DNA of 64,000 nt from Bog-257 sp963834135 (GTDB lineage Bacteria; Acidobacteriota; Terriglobia; Terriglobales; Acidobacteriaceae), in contig CAWIAN010000008.1 in the NCBI GenBank assembly GCA_963834135.1, forward strand, positions 124,001 through 188,000, written 5' to 3'. Shown in pieces: positions 17,576 to 24,672 of the stretch. The notes below the pieces were generated by a model that had not been told where the DNA came from, searched no databases, and was given only the letters and a program-made list of their open reading frames with translations. The translations under genes were made by a program, and so were the position numbers. Each line of letters starts with the position of its first letter. Positions within the stretch are counted from its first letter, which is position 1.

Positions 17576-17843
17576 CAATTCAAATCGGCTCGGCTAGTCT
17601 GCTCTTCGCCGTGCAAACTGGTCGAGCCGAACTTCATCCCCCCTCGAAATCCCCGCCCGCAGGCCTCTAAATCAGCCGCTTAGTGGGAAATCTCATAAAG
17701 ATGCTGGGGCTAAGCCTGCCGTCTTGATAGCATAGAAGATTGCGGTACATGGTCACATTCTCATGTGCGGCCAGTCACTGTGGGCCCCTATGGCTTAGAG
17801 CAGTATCAGAGGTTGAGCATTTATATGAAATTGGAGAAGCATT

Positions 17844-19196
17844 ATGCCTGAGATTGCAGCCCCCGAAGTAAGCAAGACGGCAAAAGAGCATTCCGAAGCC
17901 GCACCCGCCAAGAAGAAAGAATCCTTTAATTCATTCCAGATCGCCCAAATACAGTTCGACAAGGTAGCGGAGTATCTGGGTCTCGACCCGGCAACCCGCG
18001 AACTCCTGCGTTACCCCATGCGCGAGTTCCACTTCGCAATTCCGGCACGCATGGATGATGGCAGCGTGAAAGTGTTCCGCGGCTTCCGGGTTCAGCACAA
18101 CGACGCGCGTGGTCCGGGCAAGGGCGGCATTCGCTTCCACCCGCAAGAAACGGTCGACACGGTTCGCGCCCTGTCCATGTGGATGACCTGGAAGTGCGCG
18201 GTCGTCGACATCCCGTTGGGCGGCGCCAAAGGTGGAGTGATCTGCGATCCCCACAATCTCAGCCAACGCGAGCAAGAGCAGATTTGCCGCGGCTGGGTGC
18301 GCCAGGTGGCGAAGAATGTCGGCCCCATCACCGACGTGCCGGCGCCCGATGTCATGACCAATGCGCAGCACATGGTCTGGATGCTGGACGAATTCGAAGA
18401 AATTCACGGCGGCCGTTATCCCGGCTTTATCACCGGCAAGCCAGTCGAATTGGGTGGCTCGCAGGGACGCACCGAAGCCACTGGCTATGGACTTGTCTTC
18501 ACGCTACGTGAGGCCCTGAAGGAGCTTGGCATTCGTCCCGAGAACACTACCGCCAGCGTGCAGGGTTTCGGCAACGTGGCGCAATATGCCATCGAACTGT
18601 ACCAGCGCCTTGGCGGCAAAGTTATCTGTGTGTCTTGCTGGGACCAGGCTGACCAGATCTCGCACACTTATCGCAAGCTGGAGGGTGTGGATTTGGATGC
18701 GCTGCGGAAGATGGCCGACCGTTTTGGCGGCATCGATAAGAACAAAGCCGTCGCCGCCGGCTATGAGCTCTTGCCCGGCGACGCCTGGATCGAGCAGAAG
18801 GTCGACATCCTGATTCCCGCGGCAATCGAGAACCAGGTCACCGGCGACACGGTCGGGAAGATCGCTTCCACCGTGCGCATCATCGTAGAAGGCGCCAATG
18901 GCCCGACCACTCCCGACGCCGACGCGCAGATCCACGCTCGCGGCATCCTGCTGATCCCCGACTTCCTCGCCAATGCCGGCGGCGTTACCTGTAGCTACTT
19001 CGAGCAGGTACAGAGCAACATGAACTACTTCTGGGAGAAGGACGAGGTACTGGGCAAACTCGACGTCAAGATGACCTCGGCCTATTTCGCCGTCTCCGAG
19101 CTCGCCCGTCGCGAGAATCTCTACATGCGCGACGCCGCTTATGCCATTGCCATTGGCCGCGTTGCCAAGGCGTGCCACGAACGCGGTTGGGTCTAA
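17844..19196 (+). CDS. gdhA: Glutamate dehydrogenase (Glu/Leu/Phe/Val dehydrogenase family)
   Basis: A 450-residue cytoplasmic enzyme interconverting glutamate and 2-oxoglutarate plus ammonium. Substrate and catalytic motifs are intact: RGPGKGGIRFHP (about residue 90), MTWKCAVVDIPLGGAKGG (catalytic Lys near 128), PAPDVMTN and the Rossmann segment ASVQGFGNVAQ near residue 235. The first 30 residues are an Ala/Lys/Glu-rich extension absent from most homologues. SD GGAGA before ATG 17844. A strong terminator follows directly. The cofactor (NAD or NADP) cannot be fixed from sequence by eye. Confidence 0.94.
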   Translation: MPEIAAPEVSKTAKEHSEAAPAKKKESFNSFQIAQIQFDKVAEYLGLDPATRELLRYPMREFHFAIPARMDDGSVKVFRGFRVQHNDARGPGKGGIRFHPQETVDTVRALSMWMTWKCAVVDIPLGGAKGGVICDPHNLSQREQEQICRGWVRQVAKNVGPITDVPAPDVMTNAQHMVWMLDEFEEIHGGRYPGFITGKPVELGGSQGRTEATGYGLVFTLREALKELGIRPENTTASVQGFGNVAQYAIELYQRLGGKVICVSCWDQADQISHTYRKLEGVDLDALRKMADRFGGIDKNKAVAAGYELLPGDAWIEQKVDILIPAAIENQVTGDTVGKIASTVRIIVEGANGPTTPDADAQIHARGILLIPDFLANAGGVTCSYFEQVQSNMNYFWEKDEVLGKLDVKMTSAYFAVSELARRENLYMRDAAYAIAIGRVAKACHERGWV

Positions 19197-19202
19197 TTCA
19201 GT

Positions 19203-19239
19203 AGCCGCCACAGTTCGCTTCATGCTGTGGCGGCTTTCT
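19203..19239 (+). terminator. Terminator after glutamate dehydrogenase
   Basis: Perfect 11-bp stem AGCCGCCACAG / CTGTGGCGGCT (19203-19213 / 19225-19235), 11-nt loop, then TTCTC. It begins 6 bp after the gdhA stop. Confidence 0.75.
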
Positions 19240-19261
19240 CATCTGGCGGTCGGAGGCAGTC

Positions 19262-21019
19262 GTGATCGACACCAAGCCTCAATCTGCCGATCTTCCGGCA
19301 TTCGACCGGAACTTCTGGGACGGGACCTTTCGCTTTACGCGGATCGGTACCGGATCGCTCGGGGGTAAAGCCGGCGGCTTGGTCTTTATTAAGGATCTGC
19401 TGGCCGAGGCAATCGGCTCGGCCGCGTCTCCCGGCATTGAGGTCAACGTCCCAACCATGGCAGTCGTGGCTGCCGACTGTTTCCACGATTTTCTTCAGCT
19501 TAATCATCTTTCCGATCTGCACTTTGACGAGCTCTCCGACGACTACATCGGACATGTCTTTCAGAACGCAGACATGCCCGCTGAGTTGCTGGGCGACCTG
19601 CGCGCGTTGAGCGATCAGGTCAAGACGCCGCTGGCCATCCGCTCCTCGAGCCTGCTGGAAGACGCACTCGATCGTCCCTTCGCCGGCGTCTACGCCACCA
19701 AGATGATCCCGAACAATCAGCTCGATCCAGACGCGCGCTTTCGCCGCCTGGTCGAGGCCATCAAGTTCGTCTATGCGTCGACTTATTTCCGCGAAGCGCG
19801 AGACTACATCCGCACCACCGGATGCGATCCTCGGGAAGAGAAGATGGCGGTGATCGTTCAGGAGATCGTGGGACGCCGCCACGACGATCGCTTTTATCCC
19901 GATGTCTCCGGCGTAGGGCGTTCCTACAACTTTTACTCTTCACCTCCAGCCACGCCGGAAGACGGTGTGGTCAATCTCGCGCTCGGCTTAGGAAAGACCA
20001 TTGTCGACGGCGGCATCACCTGGACCTACTCGCCCGCTTATCCACGAAAGCCGCCGCCGTTTGCTTCGGTGAACGACATGTTCCGTGGCACGCAGACGGA
20101 GTTCTGGGCCGTCAACATGGGGAAGCCACCGGCCTACGATCCCGTCAGCGAAACGGAATACATGCTGCGCGCGAATCTCAAAGACGCGGAAGCAGACGAA
20201 ACCCTTCGTTTCGTTGCTTCCACCTTTGATCCCTCTCGCAATCGAATGATCCCGGGGACCGGCGCACGGGGAGGACGCGTCATCGACTTCGCTCCGCTGC
20301 TGGTGTTGGAGCAGTTTCCCCTCAACAGTATTGTCCGTGCGCTTCTTGTCGCAGCCGAACGCGCGCTCTCTGCAAAAGTCGAGATCGAATTCGCCGCGAC
20401 TATGGAGCAGCCACTGAACGAGCCCGCAAGGTTCCGGCTCGGGTTTCTGCAAGTTCGTCCCATGGCAGTTTCTTCGGAAATCGTCGAAGTCAGTGCCGAC
20501 GAACTGCTCGATACTCATGCGATTGTGGCCTCCGACCGCGTAATGGGAAACGGAATCGAAACCGGTATTCGCGACATCGTCTTTGTGCGTCCGGAGAATT
20601 TCTCACCCATGCGAACACCGGAGATCGCGAAAGATCTGGAGGCAATCAACCGAAAGCTGAGTGACGATCATCGCCCTTACGTCTTGATCGGCTTTGGCAG
20701 ATGGGGAAGTTCTCATCCTTCCCTCGGCATTCCAGTAGACTGGAGCCAGATTTCAGGAGCGCGCGCCATTGTCGAGACGACCCTTCCGGACATGAATGTG
20801 GAACTGAGCCAGGGCTCGCACTTTTTTCATAACCTGTCGAGCTTTCGGGCGACCTATTTCATGGTGCGGCATGATGGACAGTTTCCCATCCGCTGGGAGT
20901 GGTTGAACCGGCAGCCGGTGATCAGCGAAACCGAACTGGTGCGGCACGTGCAGCCGGCGCTTCCAATTACCGTTCGCGTGGACGGGCGCACTTCGCGCGG
21001 CGTGGTGATGGCAGGATAG
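19262..21019 (+). CDS. PPDK-N (PEP/pyruvate-binding ATP-grasp) protein with GRWGS/HFF domain
   Basis: 585 residues from GTG 19262 (SD GGAGG). Residues about 25-400 match the ATP-grasp N-terminal domain of PEP synthase/PPDK: GSLGGKAGG, LAIRSSSLLEDALDRPFAGVY, EKMAVIVQEIVG and a closing LGFLQVRPM. The phosphohistidine swivel domain and the PEP/pyruvate TIM barrel are both absent, so it cannot be an ordinary PEP synthase. Instead residues about 470-530 carry IGFGRWGSS...LGIPV...GSHFFHNL, a segment shared with the 1058-residue paralogue downstream. It probably phosphorylates some other acceptor using ATP. Substrate unknown. The pair follows glutamate dehydrogenase. Confidence 0.8.
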   Translation: MIDTKPQSADLPAFDRNFWDGTFRFTRIGTGSLGGKAGGLVFIKDLLAEAIGSAASPGIEVNVPTMAVVAADCFHDFLQLNHLSDLHFDELSDDYIGHVFQNADMPAELLGDLRALSDQVKTPLAIRSSSLLEDALDRPFAGVYATKMIPNNQLDPDARFRRLVEAIKFVYASTYFREARDYIRTTGCDPREEKMAVIVQEIVGRRHDDRFYPDVSGVGRSYNFYSSPPATPEDGVVNLALGLGKTIVDGGITWTYSPAYPRKPPPFASVNDMFRGTQTEFWAVNMGKPPAYDPVSETEYMLRANLKDAEADETLRFVASTFDPSRNRMIPGTGARGGRVIDFAPLLVLEQFPLNSIVRALLVAAERALSAKVEIEFAATMEQPLNEPARFRLGFLQVRPMAVSSEIVEVSADELLDTHAIVASDRVMGNGIETGIRDIVFVRPENFSPMRTPEIAKDLEAINRKLSDDHRPYVLIGFGRWGSSHPSLGIPVDWSQISGARAIVETTLPDMNVELSQGSHFFHNLSSFRATYFMVRHDGQFPIRWEWLNRQPVISETELVRHVQPALPITVRVDGRTSRGVVMAG

Positions 21020-21029
21020 ACAAGTTTGG

Positions 21030-21160
21030 TGTCAGGGCACGACCTTGGTCGTGCCGGTTAGATGCGTACAAGCACGGCTTTAGCCGCTGCACAGTCGGGA
21101 TGACAATTCGAACTTGGTGTCTGTGCACGCCTGAAGCCGTGCTTCCAACTGCGCAGGAAA
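21030..21160. repeat. Intergenic palindromic repeats
   Basis: GGCACGACC-TT-GGTCGTGCC at 21036-21055, then GCACGGCTTTAGCCGCTGC and GCACGCCTGAAGCCGTGC imperfect palindromes, filling the gap between the two PPDK-N genes. Same family as the copies at 397, 30414, 45159 and 61263. Confidence 0.6.
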
Positions 21161-21193
21161 AGTGCTAATGCCCGTGGCACAGGGACAAGGATC

Positions 21194-24100
21194 ATGAGTC
21201 GAGATGAGACGCAGGTAGCGACCATTTTGCGCGAGCTACAGGAGCGCGCCAAGGAACTCAACTGCCTTTATCGCGTCGACGAGTTGCTGAACCGGCCCGA
21301 ATTGCCGCTGGAACTAGTCTTCCGCAGCATCGTCGAGATCCTTCCGCACGGCTGGCAGTATCCCAACGATTGCCAGGCGCGCATCATCTTCGAAAACGAC
21401 ATCATTGAGTCGGTGAATTTCCAGCCGACCAGCTGGACGCAGAGCGCCAATCTCGTCGTCCAGGGCGTCCCCGTCGGAGCTGTCGAAGTCTCCTATCGCC
21501 AGCAGATGCCGCGTTCCAATGAAGGCCCGTTCCTTAAGGAAGAGCGCAAACTTATCGAGACGGTGGCCGAGCGCATCTCCGGACACATCATGCAGCGCCG
21601 TCTGAAGTCCGCATTCGATGGCCTGATTGCGGCTCGTGATGGCCGTGCCACTCAGCGCAATGACTGGCGCTTCGTCTTGGAGTTCCTGCGCGACACCGAC
21701 CCTGTCCTGCTGCAACTGATCTCGCGCAAGCTGGTCAATCATCTCAGCTGGAAAGGATTTGGCGACGCCAAGGAATTGCTGCAGCGTGCCGGTATTGGGC
21801 CCATCGCCAGCGAAGGAGTGGTCGGCGAAGAAAATCGGCCGCTACGCCGCGAACGCGCCACTCATACTGCGGACCTGACCGCCGAAGCCTTTAAGCTGGC
21901 CAGCGAACATCTCAGCGAGAACGAAATTCTGGCCTGCGTCACGGCCTGGATCAAGGAAGAGAAATCCAGCTTCCTGGTGCGCGCCCTCGAACAACTGGAC
22001 ACCCCACTCGGCGACATCATCGAGGCCATTGAGCGTTATCGCCATATCGAGATCGATGAGAGCGAGCTGTCACTGTCGACGCAAAAGGGTCTGCGGGTCT
22101 CGCTTATCCGCCGCTTCTTCTCCGAAAGCCTGGACTTCATCAACGTCGGTAAGAACGCCATCACCGTTAAGGATTTCTACGATCTCATCAACAAGATCAT
22201 CTTTCCGCCACGCTGTCACGGCAAACTGGGCGGCAAGAGCGCCGGACTATTTCTCGCCAAGAAGATCATCGATAAGCACGCGCCGGTCGACAGCGTCCTG
22301 CGGCAGGTGAAGGTCCCGAAGACCTGGTACATCACGTCCGATTGGATTCTCCACTTCGTTCACCACAACGAACTCGAAGACGTTCTCAACTGGAAGTACA
22401 TGGAAATTGATCAGGTGCGCCAGGAATATCCGCACCTGGTCGCGCTGTTCAAGAGCTCATCCTTCCCGTCAGAACTCTCCAAGGGATTATCGCTGGCGCT
22501 CGACGATCTGGGAGATCGCCCGATCATCGTCCGCAGCTCGAGCCTGCTGGAAGACCGCGCTGGTTCGGCGTTCTCCGGCAAGTACAAGAGCCTCTTTCTC
22601 GGAAACCAGGGCACGAAGGAAGAGCGCATGGCGGCCCTTATGGACGCCATCGCCGAAGTCTATGCGTCGATCTTCGGACCCGACCCGACCGAGTACCGTG
22701 CGGAGCGCGGTCTTCTGGATGTCCACGAAGAGATGGGGATTCTGATCCAGGAAGTCGTCGGGCAGGCGATCGGCAAATACTTTTTCCCCGCGTGCTCTGG
22801 TGTTGCCTTCAGCAACAACGAGTTTCGCTGGTCCGCGCGCATCAATCGCAGCGACGGCTTGATCCGTCTGGTCCCCGGTCTCGGCACGCGCGCGGTCGAT
22901 CGCGTGGCCGACGACTACCCGGTCCTCATCGCTCCCGGTCAACCCAACCTGCGTGCCAATGTCACGGTCGAAGAGATATTGCGCTACTCGCCGCGCCGTG
23001 TCGATGTCATCAACTTGGAGACAAACTCCTTCGACACGGTCGACGCCACCGACCTCCTACGCTATTGCGGCTCCCGGTATCCGCAGATGCGGTACATCGT
23101 CTCGCTGGTGAACCATGACCGCATCGAGCAGCCGGTCGGACCATTACCCGATCTGGACAAGCAGACGGTTGTCTTCACCTTCGAAGGCCTTATCCGCAAA
23201 ACGCCTTTCGTCAGTTACGTTCGCGAATTGCTGAGCCTGTTGCAAGCCAAGCTGGGCGAACCGGTCGATCTCGAATTTGCTTATGACGGCAACGATTTTT
23301 ATCTCCTGCAATGCCGTCCGCAGAGCTACAGTGTCGATGCCGCACCCGTAGCCATTCCTCCGGATCTGGCTCCAGAGCGCGTGATTTTTTCCGCCAATCG
23401 CTTCGTCTCCAACGGCAAGGTTCCTGAGATCACACACATCGTGTACGTCGACCTGGAAGGCTACAGCCATCTTCCCGATGAAAAGCACATGCGAGATATC
23501 GGGCGCGCGGTCGGTCGGTTGAACAAGCTTTTACCCAAGCGGCAGTTCATTCTGATCGGGCCGGGACGCTGGGGCAGTCGTGGCGACGTCAAGCTCGGCG
23601 TGCCGGTAACCTACTCCGACATCAACAACACAGCCATGCTCATCGAGGTCGCTCGCCAGAAGGGAAACTATCTGCCCGACCTGTCTTTCGGTACGCATTT
23701 CTTTCAGGACCTGGTTGAGGCATCGATTCGTTACCTGCCTCTCTATCCTGACGACGAAGGAAATGCTTTCCGCGAATCGTTCCTCAAGCAATCGCACAAT
23801 GTTCTGGAGGAACTCCTGCCCGAATTCGCGCATGTCTCCGAAACGCTGCGCGTCATCGACGTTCCCCACGAAACCAACGGCCAGATTCTGCGCGTGCTGA
23901 TGAATGCCGAGCAAGACCAGGCGGTCGCCTTCCTCGCTCCGCCTTTCAAAGAAGCCGTGCAGGTGGAATCTGGAATGGCCAGCCTTGGGCGCTCGGGCGA
24001 CGAACACTGGCGCTGGCGTTATCGCATGGCGCAGCGCATCGCCGCTCAACTCGATCCCCGGCAATTCGGTATCAAGGCCTTCTACCTGATCGGCAGTACC

Positions 24101-24370
24101 AAGAACGCCACCGCCGGACCGGGCAGCGATATCGATATCCTGCTGCATTTTGAGGGCACCGAAGATCAGCGCCGGGAATTGACCTTGTGGCTGGAGGGCT
24201 GGAGCCGCTGCCTGGCGGAGATGAATTTCCTGCGCACCGGCTTCCGCTCCGAAGGCCTGCTCGATGTGCACCTCATCACCGACAAAGACATCGCCGGCCG
24301 TTCCACCTATGCCGTAAAGATCGACGCTGTCACAGATCCCGCGCGCAGGCTGCCCATGAAGAACGGCTGA
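21194..24370 (+). CDS. Sensor-like/PPDK-N/nucleotidyltransferase fusion protein
   Basis: 1058 residues. Residues about 20-145 look like a GAF-type sensor (helix-strand pattern, VVQGVPVGAVEVSY). About 150-330 is helical. About 340-710 is a PPDK-N ATP-grasp domain (GKLGGKSAGLFLAKK, IIVRSSSLLEDRAGSAFSG, LLQCRPQSY). About 785-840 has the extra domain IGPGRWGSRG...LGVPV...GTHFFQDL, shared with the 585-residue paralogue. About 960-1058 is a nucleotidyltransferase of the pol-beta type (LIGSTKN followed by GSDIDILL). The phosphohistidine and PEP-binding domains of PEP synthase are missing. The partner gene lies 174 bp upstream across palindromic repeats. The frame continues after its TGA into a PAS-like remnant (24371 on). 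The function is unknown; a regulatory phospho- or nucleotidyl-transferase is plausible. Confidence 0.78.
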   Translation: MSRDETQVATILRELQERAKELNCLYRVDELLNRPELPLELVFRSIVEILPHGWQYPNDCQARIIFENDIIESVNFQPTSWTQSANLVVQGVPVGAVEVSYRQQMPRSNEGPFLKEERKLIETVAERISGHIMQRRLKSAFDGLIAARDGRATQRNDWRFVLEFLRDTDPVLLQLISRKLVNHLSWKGFGDAKELLQRAGIGPIASEGVVGEENRPLRRERATHTADLTAEAFKLASEHLSENEILACVTAWIKEEKSSFLVRALEQLDTPLGDIIEAIERYRHIEIDESELSLSTQKGLRVSLIRRFFSESLDFINVGKNAITVKDFYDLINKIIFPPRCHGKLGGKSAGLFLAKKIIDKHAPVDSVLRQVKVPKTWYITSDWILHFVHHNELEDVLNWKYMEIDQVRQEYPHLVALFKSSSFPSELSKGLSLALDDLGDRPIIVRSSSLLEDRAGSAFSGKYKSLFLGNQGTKEERMAALMDAIAEVYASIFGPDPTEYRAERGLLDVHEEMGILIQEVVGQAIGKYFFPACSGVAFSNNEFRWSARINRSDGLIRLVPGLGTRAVDRVADDYPVLIAPGQPNLRANVTVEEILRYSPRRVDVINLETNSFDTVDATDLLRYCGSRYPQMRYIVSLVNHDRIEQPVGPLPDLDKQTVVFTFEGLIRKTPFVSYVRELLSLLQAKLGEPVDLEFAYDGNDFYLLQCRPQSYSVDAAPVAIPPDLAPERVIFSANRFVSNGKVPEITHIVYVDLEGYSHLPDEKHMRDIGRAVGRLNKLLPKRQFILIGPGRWGSRGDVKLGVPVTYSDINNTAMLIEVARQKGNYLPDLSFGTHFFQDLVEASIRYLPLYPDDEGNAFRESFLKQSHNVLEELLPEFAHVSETLRVIDVPHETNGQILRVLMNAEQDQAVAFLAPPFKEAVQVESGMASLGRSGDEHWRWRYRMAQRIAAQLDPRQFGIKAFYLIGSTKNATAGPGSDIDILLHFEGTEDQRRELTLWLEGWSRCLAEMNFLRTGFRSEGLLDVHLITDKDIAGRSTYAVKIDAVTDPARRLPMKNG

Positions 24371-24623
24371 GACCGCCGCCTGCGCGCCGCCAAGATCGGC
24401 AGTTATCTCAATGGTCGCTGGTGCGACTTGCGCCTCATCCCTTATCGCACGGTAGACAATCGCATCGAAGGATTGGTGCTGAACGTTTTCGGTCTCGACG
24501 AACTGGATAACGAGGGCAAACAGCGAACAAAAAAGCCACCGGCTGAGCAGCAAAGCCGCGAAGAAGAAGGCTGCAACCCGGAAACAGAAGAAGGCCGCGA
24601 AGAAAAGCCCGAAGCGGCGCTAA
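24371..24623 (+). pseudogene. Remnant of a PAS-domain C-terminus (CheR/CheB-PAS-like) with Lys/Ala tail
   Basis: Directly after the TGA of the PPDK-N/nucleotidyltransferase gene, in the same frame, the translation reads RWCDLRLIPYRTVDNRIEG then LVLNVFGLDEL. This is the PAS motif found at the end of CheB-CheR-PAS fusion proteins (PYRT-x-DNRI-x-G). Around 24550 the plausible coding frame shifts to a Lys/Ala-rich tail (KAAKKKAATRKQKKAAKK) that ends at TAA 24621-24623. It has no start of its own and a frameshift, so a gene remnant is the best call. Confidence 0.55.
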
Positions 24624-24632
24624 TCCCCACCA

Positions 24633-24656
24633 TAAAAGCGGGCCCGCGGGCCCGCT
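24633..24656 (-). terminator. Terminator of the Ig/propeller lipoprotein gene
   Basis: A 20-nt perfect palindrome, AGCGGGCCCG CGGGCCCGCT (24637-24656). On the minus strand it is followed by TTTTATGG, placed 17 bp after the lipoprotein stop. Confidence 0.7.
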
Positions 24657-24672
24657 CTCTTACAGCCAGGAC

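Noticed and set aside
16496..17578. 360-residue minus-strand frame opposite the second CYTH-like gene
   Set aside because: Its Phe/Leu/Val-rich end is only the complement of the KDK repeats; no SD or homology.
24368..24370. TGA as a possible selenocysteine codon in the PPDK-N/nucleotidyltransferase gene
   Set aside because: No hairpin with SECIS geometry follows, no Cys/Sec redox motif is at this place, and the downstream PAS-like stretch itself needs a frameshift.
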